From the NCBI RefSeq assembly GCF_013450155.1, contig NZ_JACCKD010000009.1, positions 1-64,000 of the forward strand: a DNA stretch of 64,000 bases, read 5' to 3'. The position numbers and the translations under genes are program-made. Source of the stretch: Haloechinothrix aidingensis. Its GTDB lineage: Bacteria > Actinomycetota > Actinomycetes > Mycobacteriales > Pseudonocardiaceae. Positions 9,309-17,150 of this stretch are shown here, piece after piece. Position 1 is the stretch's first letter. The number at the start of each line of letters is the position of its first letter. The notes under the pieces were generated by a model. It saw nothing but the letters and a program-made list of their open reading frames with translations. It was not told the DNA's origin and did not search any database.

Positions 9309-10199
9309 ATGTCCGCGGACAACTCGACTCCCGCTCCAGACGGATCGACCGAGACCCCCGCCCCGTACGGCACGGGGGCCGGATCCACACCCGACTCGCC
9401 CCGCAAGCGGGTCCGTGTCCACCACCTGCGTGAGTACAAGGACCGCGGTGAGCCGTGGCCGATGCTCACCGCGTACGACATGTACACCGCCGAGCTGTTC
9501 GACGAGGCGGGTATCCCTGTGCTGCTCGTCGGCGACTCCGCCGCCAACAACGTGTTCGGCTACGACACCTCGCTGCCCGTCGACGTCGACGAGATGCTGC
9601 CGCTCGTGCGGGCCGTGACCCGCTCGACCACGCACGCGCTTGTGGTGGCCGACCTGCCGTTCGGCTCGTACCAGCTCTCCGTCGAGCAGGCGATGGGCAC
9701 GGCGGTGCGGTTCATGAAGGAAGGTCGCGCCCACGCGGTCAAGCTGGAGGGCGGGCGGGACTTCGTCCCGCACGTCGAGGCGCTGACCTCCGCCGGAATC
9801 CCGGTCATGGGGCATATCGGTTTCACCCCGCAAAGCGAGCACAACCTCGGCGGCTACCGGGTCCAGGGCCGCGGCGAGTCCGGGGAGACGATGCTGGCCG
9901 ACGCGCTGGCCCTGCAGGAGGCGGGCGCCTTCGCGGTGGTGATGGAGATGGTGCCCGCGGAGGCTGCCAAGCGCGTGACGCACGAGCTGGCGATCCCGAC
10001 GATCGGCATCGGCGCGGGGCCGCACTGCGACGCGCAGGTCCTGGTATGGCAGGACATGGCGGGGTTGCGCCGGGGTAAGGCGCCGCGCTTCGTCAAGCGT
10101 TACGCCGACGTCGCGGGCGTGCTGTCCTCGGCGGCCGCGTCCTTCGCCGACGAGGTCCGCAGGGGTGAGTTCCCCGCCCCCGAGCAGTCGTTCCACTGA
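9309..10199 (+). CDS. panB: Ketopantoate hydroxymethyltransferase
   Basis: PanB transfers a hydroxymethyl group from methylene-tetrahydrofolate to 2-oxoisovalerate, the first committed step of pantothenate and coenzyme A synthesis. The barrel motifs are clear: PMLTAYD, the metal-binding [42 protein letters not shown], the catalytic region VMEMVP, and [16 protein letters not shown]. An N-terminal tail of about 35 residues rich in Pro, Ser and Thr precedes the domain. The start is not certain: the ATG at 9309 and a TTG at 9300 share the site GAGGAAAGGAC just upstream. The gene lies in the neighbourhood of glnA2 in mycobacteria too. Confidence 0.95.
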   Translation: MSADNSTPAPDGSTETPAPYGTGAGSTPDSPRKRVRVHHLREYKDRGEPWPMLTAYDMYTAELFDEAGIPVLLVGDSAANNVFGYDTSLPVDVDEMLPLVRAVTRSTTHALVVADLPFGSYQLSVEQAMGTAVRFMKEGRAHAVKLEGGRDFVPHVEALTSAGIPVMGHIGFTPQSEHNLGGYRVQGRGESGETMLADALALQEAGAFAVVMEMVPAEAAKRVTHELAIPTIGIGAGPHCDAQVLVWQDMAGLRRGKAPRFVKRYADVAGVLSSAAASFADEVRRGEFPAPEQSFH

Positions 10200-10212
10200 G
10201 GTGAGTGGCCGC

Positions 10213-11190
10213 GTGACCGGGCGGGACCGGCGGGACGGCCTCTACCCGCCGATCCGGCCGCACCTGCGGGGCTCGCTGGATACCGGTGACGGGCACACCG
10301 TGTACTGGGAGGTCAGCGGGAACCCGCACGGCAGGCCCGTCGTGGTGGTGCACGGCGGGCCGGGGACCGGCAGCGCACCGGTCTCGCGGCAGCTTTTCGA
10401 CCCCGATGCGTACCGGATCGTGCTGTTCGACCAGCGTGGCTGCGGGCGCAGCACGCCCGAGGTCGGTTCGAGCACCGGCGGCCTGGCCGGCAACACCACC
10501 TGGCACCTGGTGGCGGATATGGAACGGCTGCGCGAGCACCTGGGCATCGAGCGATGGCTGGTTTTCGGGTGGTCCTGGGGGTCGGCACTGGGCCTGGCCT
10601 ACGCCGAGACCCATCCGCAGCGGGTGAGCGGGATCGTGCTGCGCGGGGTGTTCACCGCTCGCGACTCCGAGCTCGACTGGCTGTACCGGGGCGGTGCGGC
10701 CCACCTGTTCCCGGACGACTGGGAAGCGTTCCTGTCCCCCGTCCCGGATGGTGAGCGGCACGACCCGCTCGCCGCCTACGCCAGGCTCGTCACCGACCCC
10801 GATCCCGACGTGGCGCGGAACGCGGCGGTGTCCTGGAGCGAGTGGGAGGCCGCGCTCTCCGCGCTGGTGCCGTCGCCCGCCGCGCGGGCGGAGTTCGCCG
10901 ACCCGGCCACGGCCGTGCCGTTCGCGCGGATCGCGCTGCACTACTTCGCGCACCGGGCGTGGCTGGACGAGGGGCAGCTGATCCGGGACGCCGGCAAGCT
11001 CGCCGGGGTTCCCGGGGTGCTCGTGCAGGGGCGGTACGACGCGGTGTGCCCGCCGACGACGGCCTACGAGCTGTACAAGGCGTGGCCGGGCTGCGAGCTG
11101 GTGCTGCTCAACGGCGCGGGCCACTCGCTGTGGGATCCGGGGGTGCTCACCCAGCTGGCCGAGGCCACCGACCGGTTCGCAGCGGGGTGA
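10213..11190 (+). CDS. pip: Proline iminopeptidase (alpha/beta hydrolase)
   Basis: The enzyme removes N-terminal proline from peptides. The sequence shows the family start LYPPIRPHLRGSLDTGDGH, the oxyanion motif VHGGPGTGS, FDQRGCGRSTP, the nucleophile elbow FGWSWGSALGLAYA, an acidic residue in QGRYDAVCPP and the catalytic His in GAGHSLWD. I chose GTG 10213 because GAGGTGAG ends 7 nt upstream; a GTG at 10201 is also in frame. It follows panB on the same strand with almost no gap, so the two probably share a transcript. It ends 4 bp from the convergent gene at 11195. Confidence 0.92.
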   Translation: MTGRDRRDGLYPPIRPHLRGSLDTGDGHTVYWEVSGNPHGRPVVVVHGGPGTGSAPVSRQLFDPDAYRIVLFDQRGCGRSTPEVGSSTGGLAGNTTWHLVADMERLREHLGIERWLVFGWSWGSALGLAYAETHPQRVSGIVLRGVFTARDSELDWLYRGGAAHLFPDDWEAFLSPVPDGERHDPLAAYARLVTDPDPDVARNAAVSWSEWEAALSALVPSPAARAEFADPATAVPFARIALHYFAHRAWLDEGQLIRDAGKLAGVPGVLVQGRYDAVCPPTTAYELYKAWPGCELVLLNGAGHSLWDPGVLTQLAEATDRFAAG

Positions 11191-11194
11191 GGAC

Positions 11195-11974
11195 TCAGCC
11201 GAGCACCCTGTCCAGAGCCGCGGACAGCTCCGCGTGGGCATCCACAAGCGATGGTCCGTACCAGGTCAGGTACCGCCCGGAGACCAGTACGTAGGTCACG
11301 CCGGGGAACCAGTCCGGGCCGTCGTCGTCGGTGAAGTAGTACGGCTCGTCCGGGAGCACGAGCAGATCCGCGCTGCCGTCGGTGAACTTCGCACGCAGCT
11401 CGTCCAGCTTCGGCCTCGGGTAGCGATCCGTGTGTGCGGAGTAGACGGTCGACACGCCGAGCCGGTGCAGGACGTCGCCGGCGAAGGTGTCCCGGCCGAG
11501 TACGACCCACGGTTTGCGCCACACCGGGACGAGCGCGGTCGCCCGGTGCGTCCGCGGGTGCGCCCACGCCTGCTCGGCCGCGACGAGCCATTCCGGTTCG
11601 GACACCCGGAACACCTGGGTGAGCACGCGACGCAGCGAGGCGAGCGCTGTCAGCACGGTGGACGGGGCCTCCGTGACCCACACCGGGATCCCGTCGGCAC
11701 GCAACCGCTCGACATCCTCCGGCCGGTTCTCCTCCGAGTTCGCCAGCACCAGGTCGGGACGCAGGCCGAGCACGTCGTCCACGCGGGGGTACTTGGAGCC
11801 GCCGACCCGTGCGACGTTCAGTGACGGCGGGTGTGTGCAGTAGTCGGTCGCGGCGACAAGCACGCCGGGAACGGTGCGCTCGACGGCCTCGGTCAGCGAG
11901 GGCACGAGCGAGACCACCCTGCCCGGTTCCCGGTCCAGCGGAACCTCTTCGCCGAGGTCGTCGATCAGGTGCAT
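11195..11974 (-). CDS. Cytosolic BtuF-like helical-backbone metal/cobamide receptor protein
   Basis: A 259-residue protein of the periplasmic-binding-protein (BtuF/TroA-type) fold, seen in GRVVSLVPSLTEAVERT, VGGSKYPRVDDVLGLRPDLVLANSEENR and KPWVVLGRDTFAGDVLHRLGVSTVY. It has no signal peptide or lipobox and no ABC permease or ATPase beside it, so it is a stand-alone cytosolic member. Such orphan copies are common in actinobacteria and their role is unproven; a cobamide or iron-chelate sensor or chaperone is only a guess. The start MHLIDDLGEEVPL fits family members. Confidence 0.7.
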   Translation of the reverse strand: MHLIDDLGEEVPLDREPGRVVSLVPSLTEAVERTVPGVLVAATDYCTHPPSLNVARVGGSKYPRVDDVLGLRPDLVLANSEENRPEDVERLRADGIPVWVTEAPSTVLTALASLRRVLTQVFRVSEPEWLVAAEQAWAHPRTHRATALVPVWRKPWVVLGRDTFAGDVLHRLGVSTVYSAHTDRYPRPKLDELRAKFTDGSADLLVLPDEPYYFTDDDGPDWFPGVTYVLVSGRYLTWYGPSLVDAHAELSAALDRVLG

Positions 11975-12146
11975 CTACCCAGCGTGTCATGCGGTACACC
12001 TGCCGTCGTCCGCGGCCGGTGATCGTCACGCGACTCGCGATATACGGGTGCGGTGCTCGCTGCCCGGATTGTGGATGACCCGGGTGCTTGTGTGTGGTCG
12101 GTGTGTCGCTGCGGGTGATCGAACGTGTGTGCGATATGCTGGGGGT

Positions 12147-13514
12147 GTGTCGGAGTTCGTGCAGGTGGTTGGTCCGGCCGGGGTGATGTTCGTCCCGGCC
12201 GGGCAGGCGCCTGCGGTCGCGTTCACACCGGAGGAGCAGGCCGAGATCCGCTGCCGCACCTTCACCGGCGAACAGGTCGCTGAGTTGAGTGCCGAGCAGG
12301 TGATCGAGACGTTGGCGGCGGCGCGCCGGATCCGGGCGCATACCGATGCGATCGAGGCGCACGCGCTGGCCCGGCTCGACCAGCTACGGGGGCAGGATCG
12401 GTATGTGGCTGATGAGGCCGCGCTCGAACTGCGCGTCTCCCGGCACACGGCGGCGCTGCGGCTGCACCGGTCCCGTCAACTCACCCAACGCATGCCCCGG
12501 CTGCTAGAGGCGATGGAGGCCGGGCAGATCGAAGCGACTGCCGCCGGGCGGATCACCGAGGCGACCGACACGCTGGAGGACGAGCAGGCCCGCCACGTGG
12601 ACACACAGCTCGCCGAGAAACTCGAAAACGGGCGAGTCAGCCCCACGAATCCGGCCAACCTGGCCCGCGCCGCCCGCCGCCTCGTGGAACAGGCTGATCC
12701 CGACGGGCAGGCGGAGCGTGCGCGGCAGGCGCGGGCGGGGCGGAAGGTGGAACTGCTACCCGGCGAGGACGGGTTATCGACCCTGGCGGCGGACCTACCT
12801 GCCGAGGTGGCGGCCTCGGCCTACGCGCGGATCGACGCCATGGCCCACCGCGCCCGCCACCACGGGGACGCGCGCACCCTGGAGCAGCTGCGGGCCGACT
12901 TCCACGCCACCCTGCTGCTGGGGCAGGATCCCGAGGTGGCCGCCCCGGAGGGGGCGGCGACGGTGTTCCTGCACATGCCGGTCGATGCGGCGCTGGGCAT
13001 GTCGAACACCGGGTGCGAGCTCTCCGGGTACGGGCCGCTGCCCGCCCCGATCGCCCGCCAGATCCTGGCCAGCCGGCACAGCGTGTGGCGCAAGGTGCTC
13101 ACCGACCCCGCCAGCGGGGCGGTCCTCGACGTCGGCCGCAAGCGCTACCGGCCCACCACCGCCATCCGCGACCTGGTGGCCGTGCGCGACGCCGAATGCA
13201 CCACACCCGGCTGCCACCGGCCCGCCCACCACAGCGACTACGACCACCTCCACGGATGGGCACGCGGCCAACACGGCACCACCGCCCACACCAACGGCGG
13301 CGCCAAATGCCGATGGCACCATCGCATGAAAGACCACCCCCACTGGACCCTCCACCACAACCCCACCAGCGGCACCAGCACCATCACCACCCCCACCGGA
13401 CGGTGCTACACCCACGACCGGACCCCAGCAGCACCACCCGAACCGATCCCACCGGACACACCCACCGACCGCACAACCAGCGGCACCGACCCGCCAGGCG
13501 ACCCGCCGTTCTGA
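12147..13514 (+). CDS. DUF222 / HNH endonuclease family protein, copy 1
   Basis: The 455-residue product has an N-terminal helical DUF222 (13E12-repeat) region, about residues 30-330. A C-terminal HNH nuclease motif follows: CTTPGCHRPAHHSDYDHLHG, then NGGAKCRWHHRMKDHPHW, giving the paired Cys and the His-Asn-His set. The tail is rich in Pro and Thr. I chose the GTG at 12147, preceded by a G-run that could act as a ribosome binding site. Members occur in many near-identical copies in actinobacterial genomes; function is unproven though the active-site residues are intact here. A second, divergent copy is at 51314-52609 on the other strand. Confidence 0.8.
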   Translation: MSEFVQVVGPAGVMFVPAGQAPAVAFTPEEQAEIRCRTFTGEQVAELSAEQVIETLAAARRIRAHTDAIEAHALARLDQLRGQDRYVADEAALELRVSRHTAALRLHRSRQLTQRMPRLLEAMEAGQIEATAAGRITEATDTLEDEQARHVDTQLAEKLENGRVSPTNPANLARAARRLVEQADPDGQAERARQARAGRKVELLPGEDGLSTLAADLPAEVAASAYARIDAMAHRARHHGDARTLEQLRADFHATLLLGQDPEVAAPEGAATVFLHMPVDAALGMSNTGCELSGYGPLPAPIARQILASRHSVWRKVLTDPASGAVLDVGRKRYRPTTAIRDLVAVRDAECTTPGCHRPAHHSDYDHLHGWARGQHGTTAHTNGGAKCRWHHRMKDHPHWTLHHNPTSGTSTITTPTGRCYTHDRTPAAPPEPIPPDTPTDRTTSGTDPPGDPPF

Positions 13515-13532
13515 TCCGGCGCACCCTGCCGG

Positions 13533-14804
13533 TTACCGGCCGAGCAGGCCCTTGGCGATGTGGGTGGTCTGGACCTCGTTGCTGCCCGCGTAGATCATCA
13601 GCCCCTTGGCGTCGCGGGCGAGCTGCTCGACGCGGTACTCGGTCATGTAGCCGTTGCCGCCGAAGAGCTGCACGGCCTCCATCGCCACTTCGGTGGCGGC
13701 CCGGGAGGAGTACAGCTTCATCGCCGAGGCCTCCGCCAGGCTCGGTAGCGTGCCTGCGCGCAGCTTCTCCACGGTCCGGAAGACCATGTTCTGCACGTTG
13801 AGCCGCGCGATCTCCATCTCGGCAAGCTTGGCCTGGATGAGCTGGAGCCTCCCGATCTCCTGGCCCCACAGGGTCCGGCTGGCGGCGTAGTCCACGCACA
13901 GCCGGTGGCACTCGTTGATGATGCCCAGCGACAGGGCCGCGACCCCGATACGTTCGGCGGTGAAGTTCGCCCGCGCGCTTTCCCGCCCGGAGTCGGCGCT
14001 CTCGTCCTTCGCGGTTCCCTCGGTCTCGCCGAGCAGCCGGTCGCGACCGAGCCGCACGTGGTCGAAGGACAGCTCACCGGTCGGCGAGGAACCCAGGCCC
14101 ATCTTCTTGAACGGTGTGGACCGTTCCAGCCCGTCCATGCCGGCGTCGAGCACGAAGGTCAGTACCTTCCGGTCCCGGACCGGGGTGCCGTCCCCGGTGT
14201 CGAGCTTGGCGTAGACGACGATGGTGTCGGCGTAGGGGCCGTTGGTGATGAACGTCTTGTGGCCGGTGAGGATGTAGTCGTCGCCGTCCCGGCGCACCGT
14301 CGTCGTCATCCCCCCGAAGGCGTCCGATCCCGCCTCGGGTTCGGTGATCGCCCACGCACCGACCTTGTCGAAGGTCAGCAGCTCCGGCACCCAGCGCTGC
14401 TTCTGCTCGAGCGTGCCCTTGGACATGATCGTGCCCGCGGCCAAGCCGAGACTCACCCCAGCCGAGGCCAGGATCCCGAGTGAGACACCAGCCAGCTCGG
14501 AGATCGCGATCAGTGCCATGGTCTCCTGGCCCGCGAGCGTGAACCCCGATCCCCCGCCGGAACCTGAGGTGGATCCCCCGGCGCCGCTGCCGGTGTCGGC
14601 CTTGCGCTTCTCGTGCTCGATGAGCTGGTCGAAGCCTTCCCTGGCGATCTCACCGACGCCGAAGCTCGCGAACAGCTTGCGGATGATGTCGTACGGCGGG
14701 AGCTCGCCGCTTTCCAGCTCGTCGGTGCGCGGGCGGATCTCCTTGTCGATGAACTCCCGGATGGACTCCCTGATCAGCTCATCGGTCTCGGACCACTCGA
14801 TCAT
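13533..14804 (-). CDS. Acyl-CoA dehydrogenase
   Basis: A 423-residue flavoprotein of the acyl-CoA dehydrogenase family, which introduces the alpha-beta double bond of acyl-CoA. FAD-binding motifs are clear: AWAITEPEAGSDAFGGMTT, GHKTFITNGPYAD, RTLWGQEIGRLQLIQAKLAEM, QLFGGNGYMTEYRVEQLARD. The site that holds the catalytic Glu in medium-chain enzymes (YEGT) reads IYAGSNEVQ, so that Glu is absent. A Glu in FTAERIGVAA lies where long-chain and isovaleryl enzymes carry theirs, so this is probably a branched- or long-chain type. A Gly/Ser-rich insert (about residues 70-87) in the N-terminal helical domain is unusual. It is probably controlled by the TetR gene upstream. Confidence 0.9.
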   Translation of the reverse strand: MIEWSETDELIRESIREFIDKEIRPRTDELESGELPPYDIIRKLFASFGVGEIAREGFDQLIEHEKRKADTGSGAGGSTSGSGGGSGFTLAGQETMALIAISELAGVSLGILASAGVSLGLAAGTIMSKGTLEQKQRWVPELLTFDKVGAWAITEPEAGSDAFGGMTTTVRRDGDDYILTGHKTFITNGPYADTIVVYAKLDTGDGTPVRDRKVLTFVLDAGMDGLERSTPFKKMGLGSSPTGELSFDHVRLGRDRLLGETEGTAKDESADSGRESARANFTAERIGVAALSLGIINECHRLCVDYAASRTLWGQEIGRLQLIQAKLAEMEIARLNVQNMVFRTVEKLRAGTLPSLAEASAMKLYSSRAATEVAMEAVQLFGGNGYMTEYRVEQLARDAKGLMIYAGSNEVQTTHIAKGLLGR

Positions 14805-14872
14805 GATTCGTCTCCTCGCCTGGTAGCCGCGCGCACGCTGGTGACCGCCGTCGCACAGGCAGCGTAGAACAA

Positions 14873-14894
14873 AAACTTACGTTCACGCTAGTTT
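14873..14894. promoter_or_regulatory. Palindromic operator, probable TetR-family binding site
   Basis: A 22-bp imperfect inverted repeat: outer arms AAACT (14873-14877) and AGTTT (14890-14894) match perfectly, and inner CGT (14880-14882) and ACG (14885-14887) also pair about the same centre. It lies in the 144-bp space between the TetR gene and the acyl-CoA dehydrogenase start, about 70 bp upstream of that start. This is the expected place for an operator of the adjacent regulator. Confidence 0.6.
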
Positions 14895-14948
14895 GTTTTT
14901 CGGTGACGCAGGTCACCGGACTCGCTGTGGTCCTGCCAACTCGCCCAG

Positions 14949-15572
14949 TCAGCTCACGGCGTCGGCGATCGCGTTGTCGACCGAGGCGGACACGTACCGC
15001 ACGAGCTGGCCGCGCACGGTCTGCCACAGGGACTCGACCGCCTCCTCTGAGGAGATCAGCCCGACCACGGCCACCCCCCGCACGGCCGCCAGCACGGTGA
15101 GCATCACGGGAACCAGGTCCGGATGCCCCGTCACCTCGGGGAGGACCTCGCCGACGACCTCGGCGACCGCACCGATCACCTTGCGGTTGAGGTCCTCGAC
15201 GTGGCCGCGCAGCTCCTCGTCGGTGCGGCTGGCGATGCCTATCTCCATGGCTGCCTTGAAACCGGGCGTGTCGTGCAACGCCCAGAGGCGGTCGAGCAGC
15301 GCGACCGCCCGGTCCGTCGGGGTGTCACCGCCGGGCGGATCGGCCCGGATCTCGTCGACGAGCTGGTTCATCATGTGTTCGAGCGCGGCCGCCACCAGCT
15401 CCGCCTTACCGGCGAAGTGGTAGTTCTGCGCACCCCGCGTGACCCCGGCGCGGGAAGCTATCTGGCCGGAGGTGACGTTGCCGTAGCCGGACTCCACGAC
15501 GCAGGCGACCGTGGCCTCCATCAGCGCAAGGCGGGTGGCCGCGCGCCGCTCCGCCTGGGTCCGCCGCGCCAT
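14949..15572 (-). CDS. TetR/AcrR-family transcriptional regulator
   Basis: A 207-residue regulator with an N-terminal helix-turn-helix: ATVACVVESGYGNVTSGQIASRAGVTRGAQNYHFAGKAELV, with the recognition helix around residues 35-55. The C-terminal helical domain would bind a ligand, probably an acyl-CoA given the neighbour. It precedes the acyl-CoA dehydrogenase on the same strand with 144 bp between them, a space that holds the palindrome at 14873-14894. It is therefore a likely local repressor of fatty-acid or branched-chain acid breakdown. The start may be ATG 15572 or GTG 15578; no strong ribosome binding site decides. Confidence 0.85.
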   Translation of the reverse strand: MARRTQAERRAATRLALMEATVACVVESGYGNVTSGQIASRAGVTRGAQNYHFAGKAELVAAALEHMMNQLVDEIRADPPGGDTPTDRAVALLDRLWALHDTPGFKAAMEIGIASRTDEELRGHVEDLNRKVIGAVAEVVGEVLPEVTGHPDLVPVMLTVLAAVRGVAVVGLISSEEAVESLWQTVRGQLVRYVSASVDNAIADAVS

Positions 15573-15665
15573 CGTCACACCACCTTCGCCTCACCCGCGT
15601 TCGCCTACCGTGCCCGTACGGGCAGCCCTGCCCCAGAACATACTGGTCCGGCAGGCGGGCACCGA

Positions 15666-16217
15666 TCACGACTCGTCGAACCGGAGGAAGCGCGGCGGGA
15701 TCTCGTCGGCCAGCCACACCTGATCGGCTCCCAGGTAGAAGCCGACTCCGACGGCGGAGGCGCCGGCCGCGTCGACGACGAGGACGCGGACATCGGGACT
15801 CTTGCGCCAGCCGACCTGACGGGCACTGTTCCGGTCGGTCGCCAGGTGCACGCAATGCCGCCGCATCGGCCGCAGCCCGTGACGCAAGATGTCGGCCACG
15901 GCCTGCGCACTTGTGCCGTGGTAGAGCACGGCCGGTGGCTCGGCGGGCTCTTTGTCGATATGCCCAGCGACGCTGTGCCCGTAGAGCGCGCGGATACGGT
16001 CCCCGTCGATCTCGAACCGTTGCTTGGTCTGATGCGCGACCATCTCGCGGACTTCCGCGCGCGTCAGGTCACGCCAGCGGTGATGGCGGGCCAGCTCCGC
16101 CACCAGCGCGTCGATCGATGTCCAGCCGGCCGCGTCGAGCTCCAGCCCCAGCTGATCCGGACGGTGCCGCAACGCCCAGGACACGGCCTTGCTCAACCCG
16201 ATGCGGCGAGTACCCAT
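15666..16217 (-). CDS. kptA: RNA 2'-phosphotransferase (Tpt1/KptA family)
   Basis: The 183-residue protein matches Tpt1/KptA, which removes an internal 2'-phosphate from RNA by transferring it to NAD+. Family motifs are present: SKAVSWALRHRP (Arg-His pair), VLYHGTS, a second Arg in HLATDRNSARQVGWRK, and GVGFYLGADQVWLADEIPPRFL. The ATG at 16217 has AGGGAG upstream. Most bacteria lack a known 2'-phosphorylated substrate, so its native role is open; ADP-ribosylation of RNA or DNA ends is another reported activity of the family. It is the last gene of the minus-strand block that contains the EndoU toxin cassettes. Confidence 0.88.
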   Translation of the reverse strand: MGTRRIGLSKAVSWALRHRPDQLGLELDAAGWTSIDALVAELARHHRWRDLTRAEVREMVAHQTKQRFEIDGDRIRALYGHSVAGHIDKEPAEPPAVLYHGTSAQAVADILRHGLRPMRRHCVHLATDRNSARQVGWRKSPDVRVLVVDAAGASAVGVGFYLGADQVWLADEIPPRFLRFDES

Positions 16218-16488
16218 CCGGTCGCTCCCTCTCGCGGCGGTGCCTGCTCCCTCCTCAGGGACTGCATCCCCATCGTCACACGCCCCAGCGGTAGCCGCGG
16301 CGACACGACAGTAGCGCGAGCGTGCTGGTATCCAGGTGTGTTCGGCCAGGTCGTCGAGCCCGTTGGTGCGGGCTGCTCGGCAGGGCTCCTCGATCCGGTC
16401 CGTTCCGTACGTCCGCGTCGACATACGGCCACGTGCCGGCCAGGTCACCGCAACCGGGCAGCGTCGCGCCGGTTGAATCAACGCGGGG

Positions 16489-16625
16489 TCAGCCGCGCGC
16501 GGCGAGCACCGCGTCGAGGATGCCCCGGCAGCGCGATCGCATCACGCGACAGCGACAGCTCCAGTTCCACCGGCCCGAAGAAGACGAGATCGACCGAGAT
16601 CGACGAAGAACTCGTCCTCTGTCAT
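16489..16625 (-). pseudogene. Frameshifted remnant of a small gene, possibly an immunity gene
   Basis: From an ATG at 16625 the frame begins MTEDEFFVDLG and is then broken. The cause is visible: GTCGATCTCG is present twice in tandem (16604-16585). Removing one copy gives a continuous reading EFFVDLVFFGPVELELSLSR, continuing DAIALPG. A further 1-nt slip within a G-run would lead into ILDAVLAARG and the stop at 16489. It lies directly downstream of the HINT-EndoU remnant, the position of an immunity gene, but I do not recognise the family. Confidence 0.45.
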
Positions 16626-16638
16626 ACAAACGTCTCCG

Positions 16639-16762
16639 TTACGGAATCGGAAATCCGGTAATTATTCCCTCTCCTTCGGGATCAACGCTCAACTCGACTC
16701 GGGATCGTCCGCGACCGCCCGATCACCCGGCTCGACCTCCTCGATTGCCCGAGTCGCCCCGC
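16639..16762 (-). pseudogene. Remnant of a second HINT-EndoU toxin cassette
   Basis: On the minus strand the segment [20 protein letters not shown], followed by a stop at 16689, matches 18 of 20 residues of the HINT domain in the intact cassette. By eye about 55 of 61 bases match between 16696-16756 and 17879-17939. Directly after, in another frame, VDPEGEGIITGFPIP and a stop (16686-16639) match the last residues of the EndoU domain ([15 protein letters not shown]). An internal deletion has joined a piece of the pretoxin domain to the extreme toxin tail, leaving a dead copy. Confidence 0.75.
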
Positions 16763-16884
16763 CTGCACTCGAGACCGGCACCTGAGTATGGATCAAAAAT
16801 TGGAACGTCGACCCACGTACTTCATCCGGACTAATACTGTCGACAAGATATTCGATTCTCTATAAAGATATCTGACACGGAACA

Positions 16885-17100
16885 CTATTTTGGCTTTAAC
16901 GGAAGCCACTCAGATTCATCGAGCCCCATTATCTCCCCCACCTCTGCCAGGATCTTCCATGTATCAGCGTCAACCTTAATATCCCGCTCATATAATTGGT
17001 CACAAAGTGTTTCCATCGCAAGAGCCAGTTCGCCTGCATCAAGTAGGCGTGCTATAGAACTAATCTCATTCTGAGTCAAATACCCTTCGTGCGATATCAA
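16885..17100 (-). CDS. MafI-family immunity protein
   Basis: A small acidic protein with the pattern of MafI-type immunity proteins (NEISSIARLLDAGELALAME, then TLCDQLYERDIKVD and GEIMGLDESEW). These bind and neutralise EndoU-type or other MafB toxins. It follows the EndoU toxin gene by 50 bp. The first standard start codon is TTG at 17100 (71 residues), but it has no ribosome binding site. GGAGGG at 17149-17144 is 7 nt from an in-frame ATT (17136-17134), which would add SEYIAGRLNSV and give a more usual length. The gene is clearly richer in A/T than the surrounding housekeeping genes. Confidence 0.72.
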   Translation of the reverse strand: MISHEGYLTQNEISSIARLLDAGELALAMETLCDQLYERDIKVDADTWKILAEVGEIMGLDESEWLPLKPK

Positions 17101-17150
17101 TACAGAGTTTAACCGTCCTGCTATATATTCGCTAATAGGTCAACCCTCCA

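Noticed and set aside
12147-13514. DUF222/HNH gene as an intron- or intein-homing nuclease.
   Set aside because: It is a free-standing gene of the common actinobacterial 13E12-type family with no interrupted host gene around it.
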